From: an uncultured Bacilli bacterium
GTDB taxonomy: Bacteria; Bacillota_I; Bacilli_A; RF39; UBA660
DNA: 64,000 nt
Assembly: GCA_910577075.1 (NCBI GenBank)
Contig: CAJTKV010000001.1
Location: 1 to 64,000, forward strand
Direction: 5' to 3'
Under the pieces are notes generated by a model, which was not told the origin of the DNA, ran no database searches, and saw nothing but the letters and a program-made list of their open reading frames with translations. Position numbers and translations under genes: made by a program. This document shows, one piece after another, positions 1 to 10,900 of the stretch. Position 1 is the first letter of the stretch. Every line of letters begins with the position of its first letter.

Positions 1-470
1 TAGATTCGAAATTATTTTAAGATTATCTTCTAAATCTTCTCAAGATGTTGTTAACAAAATTAATCAGCTTAAACTTTTCTTCAACAAGCATTACAACAAA
101 GTATTCAAATCTTTTACTACTGACAATGGTTCTGAGTTTGCTGATTTCCTCGCAATTATTTCTAATTCTAATACTAAAATATATTTTTGTCATCCTTATT
201 GCTCTGGTGAAAAAGGCTCTAACGAAAAACACAACAGTATGATTCGCTATTTTATCCCTAAAGGAACATTTATTGAAAACTTTTCTAACAACCAGTTAAA
301 CGAAATTGCTTCTTGGATGAACAACTACCCTAGAAAAATTTTAAATTACAAAACTCCTCTTGAAGCTTTACTTGATGAGTTTGATGATAAGTCTATTATA
401 AATAAATTCTACAAATTACAAGATTTTGTGAATAATACTTAATTTACTCTTTTGTTGCACTTGACTTTTT
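1..470 (+). mobile_element. Right end of an IS30-family insertion sequence (cut by window edge)
   Basis: The segment holds the C-terminal part of an IS30-type transposase and then about 28 bases of AT-rich sequence (around 447-470) that probably contain the right terminal inverted repeat. The left end lies outside the window, so the repeat pair and target duplication cannot be checked. The right boundary is an estimate: the next gene's stop codon lies at 469 on the other strand, so the element ends near there. Confidence 0.6.
2..442 (+). CDS. IS30-family transposase, C-terminal part
   Basis: Frame 2 is open from the window edge to the TAA at 440-442, giving about 146 residues. It carries the end of a DDE transposase core: the second catalytic aspartate in TTDNGSEFA, and the catalytic glutamate region in HPYCSGEKGSNEKHN followed by IRYFIPKGT, which is the usual IS30 signature. 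The protein would cut and join DNA ends to move the element. The N-terminal HTH and first catalytic Asp are outside the window. An internal ATG at 239 is in frame but is not the true start. Whether the complete gene is intact cannot be judged. Confidence 0.85.
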   Translation, partial: RFEIILRLSSKSSQDVVNKINQLKLFFNKHYNKVFKSFTTDNGSEFADFLAIISNSNTKIYFCHPYCSGEKGSNEKHNSMIRYFIPKGTFIENFSNNQLNEIASWMNNYPRKILNYKTPLEALLDEFDDKSIINKFYKLQDFVNNT

Positions 471-1311
471 AATTTAGAAGATTTACTTTACTTATTCTTT
501 TTTCAACTACTAATTTATCATGATAAAAATAATTAATAAATTCAACTTTTTCATGTTCACAAAAATCATTTATTTCTAATGCCAAATTTTCCCAATAGGT
601 ATTATCATTATTAAGATATATTCTTACATATTCTGGATAGATATCCGGAAATTTATCCTTTATATAGTTTAATATCGTCATCTTATAACTTCCCCTTAAA
701 TTCAAATTTTCAAACCAATACTCATCCACATAATCTTTAGATACATTAATTAAAGTTTTATAATCCGTAAGAAAGGGAAACATCGGAGACATAAATAAAA
801 CTGTTCGTATCCCATTCTCATGTAAAATTTTTAAAGTATCTAATCTATCTTTAATTGAGCTAGCATTATCCATGTCCTTTTTAAACTCTTCATCCATCGT
901 ATTAATCGACATACTTACCTCGATATTTTTCATTTGCTTTAATAAATCCAAATCTCGTAAGATCAACTTTGATTTAGTAGAAATATTTAAAATACAATCA
1001 ACATCAACTAACTGTTCTAAAATATTTCTCGTTAATCTATATTCCTCTTCATACTGGTTATAGCAATCCGTAACACTCGATAGAAAAACGCGTTTACCCT
1101 CCAATTTTTTCCCATTTATCTTCTTATCACATCGCTTAACATCGATAAATGTTCCCCACTCTTCACTATGACCTGTAAACCTCTTCATAAATGATGCATA
1201 GCAATACTTACAGCCATGAGGACATCCAACATAGGGATTGATGACATAATCACTTGCTGGTAAATTAGACTTAGTAACTAAATCATTAACATGAACTTCT
1301 TTTATTACCAT
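469..1311 (-). CDS. SPL-type radical SAM protein
   Basis: A 280-aa protein with an N-terminal CX3CX2C cluster (Cys30, Cys34, Cys37 in VGCPHGCKYCYAS), which binds the 4Fe-4S cluster that cleaves S-adenosylmethionine. The compact core without a SPASM-like extra Cys domain and the layout after the cluster resemble the spore-photoproduct-lyase-like group (PA0069/Rv2578c type), whose substrates are mostly unknown. An SD-like AGAGGTG lies 5 bases before the ATG at 1311. A related paralogue lies at 22481-23365. The gene has its own spacing from the XRE gene upstream, which ends with a terminator. Family membership is well supported; the substrate is not known. Confidence 0.75.
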   Translation of the reverse strand: MVIKEVHVNDLVTKSNLPASDYVINPYVGCPHGCKYCYASFMKRFTGHSEEWGTFIDVKRCDKKINGKKLEGKRVFLSSVTDCYNQYEEEYRLTRNILEQLVDVDCILNISTKSKLILRDLDLLKQMKNIEVSMSINTMDEEFKKDMDNASSIKDRLDTLKILHENGIRTVLFMSPMFPFLTDYKTLINVSKDYVDEYWFENLNLRGSYKMTILNYIKDKFPDIYPEYVRIYLNNDNTYWENLALEINDFCEHEKVEFINYFYHDKLVVEKRISKVNLLN

Positions 1312-1340
1312 AGATACACCTCTAAAGTTATTATAGCACG

Positions 1341-1364
1341 AAAAAAAGAATAATTAGTATTCTT
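1341..1364 (-). terminator. Intrinsic terminator after XRE regulator
   Basis: On the minus strand a 7-bp stem (AAGAATA / TATTCTT) with a 4-nt loop is followed by a run of T. It overlaps the stop region of the XRE gene and separates it from the radical SAM gene. Confidence 0.6.
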
Positions 1365-1941
1365 TTAATTCACAGTTAATTTTGCTATCTTCAAAATATT
1401 CCATTATTTTATTTTTAGTAGCAGTAATGTCATTAAATTCTATTAACTCTTCTAAATCATCATTCATCTCTTTTTCACAATTTTTACAATTGAATAAGCC
1501 ATTACTCTCTATTTCAATAACGTATTTTTCGTTATCTACTCTACAAGTTAATTCGGCTCTTTCTATGGTATCAATCCTATCGACATTTTTAGATACTGGT
1601 CTATAGAATATTATCGCGGATATTAAAACGACCATTTCAATCACAATCATAGCAATTAACACTATACCTGCTCCCTTTAATATCTTAATTATCATTCCGG
1701 CAAGTTTTTCTGTATTACTAATTTTTTCAACCACGATATTATTTATTTCATTACCTACTAATTCATCTAAACTAATATTAAATATGCGTGATAACTCTTG
1801 AGCCTGTTTGATATCTGGAGATGTTTCTTCAAGTTCCCATTTAGAAATTGTCTGTCTAGCAACTCCCACTTTCTCAGCTAATTCTTCCTGCGACATTTTT
1901 ATTTCTTTGCGCAAGTCTGTTATTTTCTTACCTAAACCCAT
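1354..1941 (-). CDS. XRE-family regulator with one membrane segment
   Basis: The N-terminal 65 residues form a Cro/C1-type helix-turn-helix (SQEELAEKVGVARQTISKWE), a DNA-binding repressor fold. A hydrophobic segment (about residues 88-108) follows, then an extracytoplasmic or cytoplasmic tail with a CXXC pair (NCKNCEK). This layout suggests a membrane-tethered regulator; the signal it senses is unknown. The start at 1941 is chosen because a strong AAAGGAGG lies 6 bases before it; an upstream in-frame ATG at 1965 has no such site. It lies beside, and in the same direction as, the sigma-like/helicase pair but is separated from it by about 80 bases. Confidence 0.75.
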   Translation of the reverse strand: MGLGKKITDLRKEIKMSQEELAEKVGVARQTISKWELEETSPDIKQAQELSRIFNISLDELVGNEINNIVVEKISNTEKLAGMIIKILKGAGIVLIAMIVIEMVVLISAIIFYRPVSKNVDRIDTIERAELTCRVDNEKYVIEIESNGLFNCKNCEKEMNDDLEELIEFNDITATKNKIMEYFEDSKINCELKEY

Positions 1942-2023
1942 AATTTCCTCCTTTCGTATCTCCATTTTATTATTTCTGCATACTATTATCTACCAATTTT
2001 TAATGGAAATTAAGCCCTTTTTC

Positions 2024-3859
2024 TTAACATCTAAATTTTAAACTCAAATTGATAACGTTTTCAGGTCCTTCATGAAGATAATCTTGAACTTCTGAGGAAA
2101 AACAACACTCTTCCGATGGAGCAATGCGTTTCTTAAGTTCCTCATAAATTAACCTATATGGATACTTATACTCATAACTGTGAGAAAATGTATCACAAAA
2201 AGCATCGACAATACCAGAAAAAGGATACACATGTTTTTCCCCTAATTGCATATTTAATATAAATGCCTCCAATAACAAATCTAAATCATGAACTTCTTTT
2301 TCATCCCACTGAAGTCTTCTAGTAGATATAAAGAAGGCCTTTGCACTATTGGAAAAACCCGATTTTCTAAGATCATATAGGCGCATGAATGCATTAATGA
2401 TTTCTTCATTACTGGCCTTTTCAACTGATGTACTCTTAGCAACTATATCATAATCCTCTGCATAAGATATTAACTTTTCTCTTCTATTCGCATGACGACA
2501 CTTTCTTAAGGCTTTCGCTTCCTGTTGCCTTATTCTCTCGGCCGTAACAAAAAACTCCTTTGCTACCGCTTCTAGACTTCTAGATTGACCATCATTTATG
2601 CCAAATCTTAATTCTAATATTGCCTGTTCTCTTTCTGTTAAGGTTCCCAAAACTTCTTTAATTGCTTTACTTAATGATTCTTGATAGACATCATCGCCCA
2701 TAGTTTCATCCTCAAAGAAAATACCTTCATTATCATCTATGGCATCTAAATAATCATAGTCATATTGATCCATTGGCATATCACCCTTAGTGCGAATTTC
2801 TGAATCATCGGGAATATCATAATAATCCGAAAAATTATATATGACATCTACTCCCTCATCTAAGTTTCTAATTTGTCTAGCACTAAATCTAACTAGACCT
2901 GAATTAACTAATTCATCTGCACTATAAGGTTTTACTCTATCACTGTCCATTTTCAAAAGTTCTTCGCGCCAATAGGCAATATTCTGTTTCATACAATAAG
3001 TAATCCATGTAACACCCATCATACTTTTAAATCTTCTTTTTATTATACTATTGATAATTTTAAAAGCATAAGTTGAAAAATTATATCCCATAGTATAATC
3101 AAAACGATTAATGGCAATACCTAATCCCTCTAGTGCTAAAGCTTGTGCCTCTTCCTTAGGTAATGGAATATTCTTAAATCCATCTCTTACTATCCAATTA
3201 GCTAACTTGACATTAGTTGTTACTAGCTTCTGCGTAATATTAGCATATTCCTGATTTTCATCAAGTAGCTTTCTTCTCTCAGCTAATATATTGTTTCTCT
3301 TCTTTGTCAATTCGGATATTTTTTTCTTAACACTTAAATAATAATCATACATCTCAAGTATTTCATTAATTTTTTCACACTTATATCCTTTACTACCCAT
3401 AAACTCAGATAGAGATTCCTTGCCATATTGTAAGACATAAGTATCACATAATTTCATTTCTTTTTGATATTTGTTCAAAATGCGCTTCATGACTGTCCTA
3501 TGACGCGATAATTCATCACTAGTTGCAACCATTCTCTTAATAACTCTATCTTTATCTATTTCATCTAATCTCTTAAAAAGTTTTATTTGTTCCTCTGGTT
3601 TTAATGCTTTTTCCTCTTCGATAAAATGCGACATCTCTAAATATTCTGAAGAGACATCAAATATTTTATACTCCTCTTCTAATTTTTCACGTTGACGAGA
3701 GTATCCCATAGACTTCTTTAAAAGAAATTCTCTTTGTGGATAACTCAAAAAATAATTATCTTCAAGACTTGATAAAGGTAAATCATTGCTCAAATAATAA
3801 TCTATTATTTTTTCTAATTCTACAGGATCTTTTATTACTGCTTTTTTTACACTATTCAT
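2024..3859 (-). CDS. Large divergent sigma-70-like protein
   Basis: A 611-aa protein, longer than a typical primary sigma (about 370 aa). Residues 1-210 are charged and helical with coiled-coil-like stretches. Residues about 212-285 look like sigma region 2 (NRFDYTMGYNFSTYAFKIIN, matching the core-binding and -10 recognition helix). Residues about 395-458 look like region 4, with TLTEREQAILELRFG and an HTH that ends in TAERIRQQEAKALRK. A 150-residue C-terminal tail follows that I do not recognise. Region 3 is replaced by an acidic linker (about 345-395). The ATG at 3859 follows an AAGGTGATT site that overlaps the helicase stop codon, so translation is probably coupled. It could direct RNA polymerase to special promoters or use the fold for another purpose. 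Confidence 0.75.
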   Translation of the reverse strand: MNSVKKAVIKDPVELEKIIDYYLSNDLPLSSLEDNYFLSYPQREFLLKKSMGYSRQREKLEEEYKIFDVSSEYLEMSHFIEEEKALKPEEQIKLFKRLDEIDKDRVIKRMVATSDELSRHRTVMKRILNKYQKEMKLCDTYVLQYGKESLSEFMGSKGYKCEKINEILEMYDYYLSVKKKISELTKKRNNILAERRKLLDENQEYANITQKLVTTNVKLANWIVRDGFKNIPLPKEEAQALALEGLGIAINRFDYTMGYNFSTYAFKIINSIIKRRFKSMMGVTWITYCMKQNIAYWREELLKMDSDRVKPYSADELVNSGLVRFSARQIRNLDEGVDVIYNFSDYYDIPDDSEIRTKGDMPMDQYDYDYLDAIDDNEGIFFEDETMGDDVYQESLSKAIKEVLGTLTEREQAILELRFGINDGQSRSLEAVAKEFFVTAERIRQQEAKALRKCRHANRREKLISYAEDYDIVAKSTSVEKASNEEIINAFMRLYDLRKSGFSNSAKAFFISTRRLQWDEKEVHDLDLLLEAFILNMQLGEKHVYPFSGIVDAFCDTFSHSYEYKYPYRLIYEELKKRIAPSEECCFSSEVQDYLHEGPENVINLSLKFRC

Positions 3860-3868
3860 ACAATCACC

Positions 3869-6800
3869 TTAACCTTTCTTCTTATTAAATTCTATTGTTG
3901 CTTGCATCGTTGCACGACTAAATGTTTTACGTAATTTTCGTATTTCATTATTTTGTTCATGACTAAATTTTCTATTTAAATCAATATACAAATTATTTAA
4001 TTTTACTTCATAAGCATCATCACTGTTGCCACAAGGCATACGCTCATTTTCTAAAATGAAATTAACATAACTTTCATAAAAAGATGAATAACTGCCCATT
4101 TCACTTTCTTTAATAGCTGCCGTAATTTTTGCCTCTTCACTGCGAGACAATAATTCTCTTATTATCTCAAAATGATTAGCTAAACTTTTTTCTTCCTCAT
4201 TATCACTAGCACAATTTGGTCTCTCTCCATTATGGTTGTGAATAAAATCTAGGTAATTTTGAAGTATTTCATCTCTATAGACATTTTCTTCTTCACATCT
4301 CATCTCTTCCTCTAGTTCCTTGATGTTTCTAAATAATTCAACATTTGCTTTATCTAAATCGTTAAACTCTCTATATGATTCAAACAATTCTCTTTCCTCA
4401 TCACTCAATAAATATCTTAGTGAAATCTTCTTATTTTTCAGTTTATCAAGTATTTTAATCAAATAATTATTAATCAACATATTCATACGTCTTGCTTCTA
4501 ATTTCCATAATTTATTAGGAGAAACACTCAAGGAATAGGCTTCAAAATCAATATTTTCTTCTGGATGTCTTCTAATTTTTTGATTTAATTCATCGACGAT
4601 TTTATCCTCTACCGTTATCTCATTATGATAATTCGGAAGTAAATCTAATAACCTGGGATATTCATTTAACATTTTGCGCTTCTTCAATTTATTGAGTACT
4701 CTCTTTTCCAAATTATCAACCTTATATTTCTCAGAAGCTATTTTAACATTCAAATGATCTAAATATAGTTTTACTTCGGAAGGATTTGCTAAATCTAATA
4801 TAATCTTTTCTTCAGTAGTATATGGAATACCACATCTAACAAATATTTTTAAATAATCTCTTAGTTCATTTTTTAAAAGACCAGCTATTTTCTTTCGATA
4901 TATCAAATCTAATTCCGAACCTCTTTCTGGTCTTCTTTTATAGTCTCTAAGATAGATTTCTAATGCTGATTGAATTTTTCTTTTTTCAAACAATTTCTTT
5001 TCCTTTAAACTACTAAATTCATCTAAATTATCCACCATATTCTTAAATGAATCAGAAAAAACAATTCCTATATCTTTCAACTTATTGATCAATTCTTTAG
5101 TGACATACTCATTATTAGACTTTATAAAGTACACTAGACGATTATAGTTAACAGAGTCATTAAAGAACTCATATTCAGCAATCATCGAATAAATCTTACT
5201 ATAAATAGTTTGAACATTAAGCATATCCATTGCTTCTTGTCTATAAGAAAATCTTTGGTGTTGAATCAAAGCTCTCAATATCTTCAAATCTTTTTTATCT
5301 AACACATCTTGTTGTTTTGATTTTTTTATTAAACCACTGACATAAATATTTATTTCTTCTTCATCAAGTACCTCTCCCAAAAGGACTTTCTCAATAAAAC
5401 TGTGTTCTATTTTATAGTGATCTAAAGAGGCACACAAGACCTTTATTTTATTAACATTTGTATAAAGTAGATAATCATCATATTCTCTTGCGATTTGCTC
5501 TTCTTCAAGATTAGAAATACTTGGTCTTCTTCCATTGCTTTCAATAAATCTAAAATAATTTGCTACGACATTGGATTCTATATATTTTTCTTTTTCATAA
5601 AAAGAATCATATTCTCCCAATTTTTCCAATCTTTCCTCTAAAGTCATATTAAGTACCCTTGGCAATTTTATGCCTAATACCAATAACCTTTTAAACTGCT
5701 CGTTTGTTACATATGCTGCATATTTATCTATTGTCTTCATAGCTCTACTAATATTAGAATTAAACATAAAAGATATTTTATTTTCTAAATTCTTAGCATT
5801 AATATTACTACACTCTATTGTTTTTATAGCATCATCAATCATTGTTTTAATATCTTTTTTATGATCTAGGTAATTCTTTAACTGGTTATATTCGATAGGA
5901 ATTACTGACTTTAATTTTTTTAAAACTTTAAGTTCTACCTTATCCAATGCAACACCTTCAGCAAGTTTTTTAATCAGTTTATCAAAATATGCATATAAAT
6001 CATCTTTATTTGGATAATTACCTGTTAATACGATTTCTTCAACAGTTAATTTAAAGTTAAATTTATTAAATAAAGCCATTAATTTCTTCTTGCTCATACT
6101 ACCAAGATATTCGCGATACTTTGAATATAAATCATCTTCATTTTTATCATTACCTAATTCTGGGCGACGATTATTCAGATTGACAAAATCAATATAATCT
6201 TGTCTAAACTTATTGAATATAGCAGTCTCTAATTCATGCATATTTTCATGACCATTTAGCATTTCACGACGCTTATCTATATCCAATAATATCTCTCCAT
6301 TAAAATCAATATCAAGAGCAATAATAGCTTCTATATTTGCTAAAGTTAAATATTTATCCATCGCGATTAGATGCTTATAGGCATTTAAATACTCAGGAGC
6401 TAATCTTCCACATTTAATATCCAATTGTATATTATTATTGGGAAATTTATTTCGATATTCTTGAAGTAAGACGATAGATTTGACAATTGAATTGCGGAAA
6501 GTAAAATTCTCATCTAAATATGCATCAATATTTTCAAGTTTTTCCATTGTCATTGAAGTATAATCGACTATCTGAAATCTCTTTATTATTTCATCATAGA
6601 ATTCTTTATTTTCCGGTTCTTCTACAGATAATTTCTTAGCAGTACTAACTAATTCTTTATAGAGTTCACGTATTACATCATTTCCACTTATATTGTCGAC
6701 AAAATCAAATATTTTTATCTGCTTTTTTCTTGCTGAAAATGATAAAGCACGACCAATTTGCTGCAAATATACGGTTGGAGACATCGTCTTTCTAAACATT

Positions 6801-7780
6801 AAAATACCATCTAAATCTTCAATGTGAAAACCTTCATTAAAAATATCGACAGCGAACATTAAACTTAGTGCATCACTTTTTTCTTCAAAATCCTCTATTT
6901 GGCCGCGATTAACATCTTTTTTTTGTGCACTGTGAGCCTGATACATTTTAATCTCGCCTATATCTTTAAACCATGTCTTGGCTTCTTGCATTTTTTGTTT
7001 TAAATCTTTTATATTTTTACAAAATACGATATACTTCTCTCCTGAATGTACGCCATATTTCTTAAGTAAATCGGCAACGGAAGAATTATCCTTAATATCC
7101 GAACCAATTTCATCTAATATCTTTTGGATATCTAATATTTCCTTTGTCTTCGGTAATTTATCTAACTTTTTCTTTACTCTTTCATACTTGTCCTTACAAG
7201 ATATAATAGAATTAATATAAAGAGGCGCTGGTAACAATAATTTTAAAATAGCTTCGGCAACATTTAATTTGCTTGCACAATGGCCATCAAAAAAGTTCTC
7301 GCATACATCCATATAATCATCTAAATAACGAATACCGGTCGCTGTTAAACCAATCATTTTTTTATCTTCGTGTTTCAAAACCTCTTCTTTAATGCCCTCA
7401 ACTATCTTGCCCCACTCTTTTGCTCCACAGTGATGCGCCTCATCAAAGACAATACAATCATAATCCTCAACTATTTTTTTCGGATCATATTTAATTAAAT
7501 TATGATATATAAGTGTATCAAACTTTAAAAAGTCTTCCTTCTTCATTCCAAGAGTATGCATTTGCTTGCCAAATAATTGATCAAACATTTCATCATGCAA
7601 ACTAATAAATAGAATTCTTTTATGACGCATCTTGGTAAACAAATATTTAAGAATTATAAAAGATTTACCAGTACCTGTAGCATGCTCAATAAAAGAAAGA
7701 GGATATTTAAGTAAACATTCAACTAAAGCTCTGTAGGCTTTTTCATTATGCGAAAATAATTTTATATCATCTTCACCCAT
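3869..7780 (-). CDS. Giant SF2 DEAH helicase with repeated C-terminal modules
   Basis: A 1303-aa protein. The N-terminal third is a superfamily 2 ATPase: Walker A ATGTGKS (34-40), DEAH box (113-116), motif III LTATG (145-149) and motif VI QIGRALS (341-347). It would use ATP to move on or remodel nucleic acid, as in type III restriction or UvrB-like helicases. The remaining 900 residues are helical and carry a recurring signature, an aromatic or Ile residue followed by N-x-RRP, then acidic residues and a Tyr-rich helix. Copies lie at about 537, 750, 949, 1070, 1184 and 1246. No nuclease or methylase domain is recognised. The gene ends 9 bases before the sigma-like gene, so the two form an operon. 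The family of the repeats is uncertain; helicase-associated (HA) repeats are the closest idea. Confidence 0.8.
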   Translation of the reverse strand: MGEDDIKLFSHNEKAYRALVECLLKYPLSFIEHATGTGKSFIILKYLFTKMRHKRILFISLHDEMFDQLFGKQMHTLGMKKEDFLKFDTLIYHNLIKYDPKKIVEDYDCIVFDEAHHCGAKEWGKIVEGIKEEVLKHEDKKMIGLTATGIRYLDDYMDVCENFFDGHCASKLNVAEAILKLLLPAPLYINSIISCKDKYERVKKKLDKLPKTKEILDIQKILDEIGSDIKDNSSVADLLKKYGVHSGEKYIVFCKNIKDLKQKMQEAKTWFKDIGEIKMYQAHSAQKKDVNRGQIEDFEEKSDALSLMFAVDIFNEGFHIEDLDGILMFRKTMSPTVYLQQIGRALSFSARKKQIKIFDFVDNISGNDVIRELYKELVSTAKKLSVEEPENKEFYDEIIKRFQIVDYTSMTMEKLENIDAYLDENFTFRNSIVKSIVLLQEYRNKFPNNNIQLDIKCGRLAPEYLNAYKHLIAMDKYLTLANIEAIIALDIDFNGEILLDIDKRREMLNGHENMHELETAIFNKFRQDYIDFVNLNNRRPELGNDKNEDDLYSKYREYLGSMSKKKLMALFNKFNFKLTVEEIVLTGNYPNKDDLYAYFDKLIKKLAEGVALDKVELKVLKKLKSVIPIEYNQLKNYLDHKKDIKTMIDDAIKTIECSNINAKNLENKISFMFNSNISRAMKTIDKYAAYVTNEQFKRLLVLGIKLPRVLNMTLEERLEKLGEYDSFYEKEKYIESNVVANYFRFIESNGRRPSISNLEEEQIAREYDDYLLYTNVNKIKVLCASLDHYKIEHSFIEKVLLGEVLDEEEINIYVSGLIKKSKQQDVLDKKDLKILRALIQHQRFSYRQEAMDMLNVQTIYSKIYSMIAEYEFFNDSVNYNRLVYFIKSNNEYVTKELINKLKDIGIVFSDSFKNMVDNLDEFSSLKEKKLFEKRKIQSALEIYLRDYKRRPERGSELDLIYRKKIAGLLKNELRDYLKIFVRCGIPYTTEEKIILDLANPSEVKLYLDHLNVKIASEKYKVDNLEKRVLNKLKKRKMLNEYPRLLDLLPNYHNEITVEDKIVDELNQKIRRHPEENIDFEAYSLSVSPNKLWKLEARRMNMLINNYLIKILDKLKNKKISLRYLLSDEERELFESYREFNDLDKANVELFRNIKELEEEMRCEEENVYRDEILQNYLDFIHNHNGERPNCASDNEEEKSLANHFEIIRELLSRSEEAKITAAIKESEMGSYSSFYESYVNFILENERMPCGNSDDAYEVKLNNLYIDLNRKFSHEQNNEIRKLRKTFSRATMQATIEFNKKKG

Positions 7781-7902
7781 TAATACACCCCCTTTTTATC
7801 CATTTATTCTAAGAATAAAATTATATCATATTATAACACATATTTAGATAAAGTAAAATTACATATCACTCTTGTTGTTATACAATAATTTTTTGATGGT
7901 TT

Positions 7903-7932
7903 AAAACAAAAAAGACTCATAATCGAGTCTTT
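7903..7932 (-). terminator. Intrinsic terminator after surface protein gene
   Basis: The minus strand forms an 8-bp stem (AAAGACTC at 7911-7918 against GAGTCTTT at 7925-7932) with a 6-nt loop and then TTTGTTTT. The stem overlaps the last bases of the surface protein gene. Confidence 0.8.
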
Positions 7933-10900
7933 ATTCATGACGTTTCTTAATAATAATCATTGCAATTATCATAATCAATATAGCTAATGAAATAACTATC
8001 AAGTATCTTGTCCAAGGATTTTTCTTTTCTTTTTCCTCATTAACTACTTGTAATTTTGTCGTCGTTTCCATAGATGCAGCTTTAGAAGTTGTCTTATTAC
8101 CTGATGGCAATTCTTCATTTATATCATTAGTAGTTACTGTTGTTGTTTTTCTTGTTGTTGTTGTATTTCCGTTTCCTTGTGGTTTATTCGTAACAGTATT
8201 ATTTGTTACTTTTTTCGTTGTATTAACTTTATTTGTTGTTTTCTTTGTTGTATTATTTTTTATTGTCGTTGTAACCCTCTTAGATGTAGTTGTCTTTCTT
8301 GATGTTGTAGTTGACTTAGTTGTCGGCTTAGTTGTTGGTTTGGTTGTCGGAGTAGTAGGTCTTACAAGCGAACCATTGCCATGAGCATCTATCCAATCAA
8401 CCATTAGTCTAACACTGTTAGAGTTACCTGCTCTATCGACAAATTTTAAAGTAAATGTGCCATTTTCTGTAAAAGTATAAGTAAATGCATTCTTTGAATA
8501 AATTTGATTTCCATCTTCATCAACATTATCAGTTTTATAATTAGTAACTTTTATCGCTTCGCTCGGTGTAATCGTAACTAATACATCCCCATCCGTATCT
8601 TTTGAAGGATTATATGTTGCTTTAACAGTAGGTACAGTCGTATCAATCCAGTCAACTTTGGCCTTAGCTGATCCTGTTACTCCGGTCTTCTTGTCTTTGA
8701 ATTCAAATGTGAATTCGCCATTCTTTGTGAATGTATAAGTGTTTTTTCCTCCGTTATTTGTTATTACGATATCCGTGCTTGGATTTATTAGTCTTGCTAC
8801 TACTTCCTTGTTCGTCGGATTCGTTGTACTATATCCTACTCCAGCTGTTGGATGCGGATTTTTTGTTATGTCTTGATAGAAGTTGAAGGCTCTGGCTGCA
8901 AACCAATTTCCATTCGTTCTATCCGCTACTATTTTGACATATTGTACTTCTCTTGGATCGGCTATTTCAAATTTTTTAGTCATCGCTATGGCTTGTTCAT
9001 TTGTATTCGCCTGACTTGGATAGCTTTGGTTCTTTAATTCACTTAGTTTTATCCATGTTTTTCCGTCCATACTTCCGTATACTGTTCCATCGACTATTCT
9101 TCCGTTTCCTCCTCCAGCTGGTACGAATTCTACGGCTGATAAGTATACCGGATTATCAAGTTTTATTGTTATATATCTCTCTGTATCTGTTCCATTCCAT
9201 GCTGAATGGTATCTTGTATTATAGTTTCCATCTATGGCATTTACTGCTGATCCCCCATTACTTACCGCTTCTGTTGAGACCGCTTCTTTGGTTAAATGCG
9301 ATACTGGTATGTATTTTCGCGTATTTGGTTGATTATCTTCTGTGAATGTGTATGTTACTGTATCACTTGCTAGTTTTGTTCCTGTTGCTCCTATTCTTAA
9401 CTCTACGATCTTATTTCCCGTTAAGTCTGGACTCTTACTTGCATAACTTGTCCACGTACTCGTTCCCTGCATTCTCCACTCGGCTGTTAAACTAACTCCT
9501 ACTACACGATTTTCTAAATCATTGGCAAAGTACGTTGCTGGCACACTTCCCTTTGTTATATCTATCTTATACAAATTCTCTTCATTATAGTTTACTCCGA
9601 CTATATGTATGTAGATATCTTTTTCTGCTGTTATTGCACTTATCTCTTTATTACTTAGTAGCCACTTATGTTCTTCTTCTGCGGTAAATGAGACCTCTTT
9701 CCACGTCTTCTTTCCATCTATACTATAATCCCATCTTACTCCATTTCCATTAAATCTATCGGATAATACTATCTTATTGGCATCTTCTCCATCAAATGAG
9801 AATGTTGCAATTGTCTTATCTAATCTTCCCAATAAGTAATTGGCCTCTAACCTAGTAACTCCAGGTTGAACTACTGTAAAACTATCTTCTGTATTATTAG
9901 GCAATACACTTCCCTCAGTTAATATTCTCGTTTGCATTAAGGTAAACCTATATTGGTTTGCTACGCTTTCCATCTTCGGTTTAATCAAATCTGTCGCATT
10001 TTGCATTGGTAATGGATAATATTTTAGGGCTTCCCCTATTTCTTCTGCTAATCTATAATAGTCTTCTTCTGTTTTGGTTCCCTTTTCATTGTAGACATTA
10101 ATTAAACCAAGCCATGCATCAAAATTTATAGACTGGATTTCTAGCGCTTTTCGATAAATTTCTTCTTGTTTTGCCAAATCACTGCTATAAACTTTAGCTA
10201 ACATTACTAATTCTTCAGCCGTTATTAAGTTTTCATGATCATTTATTGCTGCTTGTTCATATTCCATATAAACACCAGTCGAATAACCGCTAGTATAACT
10301 TCCCGTGCTCCATCCAAGTAATCTTGCACTTTTTCCTGTCAAAGTCCATCCAGATACGTCATTATCAAGTCTCCAATATCCTCGACCTTCCGCATCTTTA
10401 GTATAAAATAACAATGCAGCATGTCCCGGTTGTCCAACAACTATCGCTGGAATTCCATGTGTACCGCGAATGTTTGCTCCACTTTTAGAAATTCCACCAC
10501 ATACAGCTCCTGTTCCAAATTTATTTCGGAAATTCATCCATACTTTATACAATTTGTAATCCGCATTTCCTCTTGTAACTTTTAATCTATACTCTTTTAC
10601 ATTTTTTCCTCCAGGTATAACAAACTCGGAATCAAATAGTCCAACCTTTGTTGCGTCGCTTGACAAACTTTTACCTACATTATCACTTGATTTACTTACT
10701 GCAAATAACTCATTAAAATAATCAATATTGGCTGGATCATAATAGATCGGATTACCATAATTTGGCCACACATAAGCCATATAAGGATGCGGAGTTATAT
10801 ATCTCCATACATTATTCGGATTTCTATCCACATTATCCTGAACATATTTATTCAACCACAAAATTTCTTCATCATCGATATTATTACTCAAAAGAATACG

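Noticed and set aside
469..1311. Genuine spore photoproduct lyase
   Set aside because: It has only the shared radical SAM core; the SPL-specific cysteine and other residues could not be verified, so only a family-level name is given.
8852..9345. Plus-strand frames opposite the surface protein
   Set aside because: Antisense shadows of the surface protein gene; no start site or family signal.
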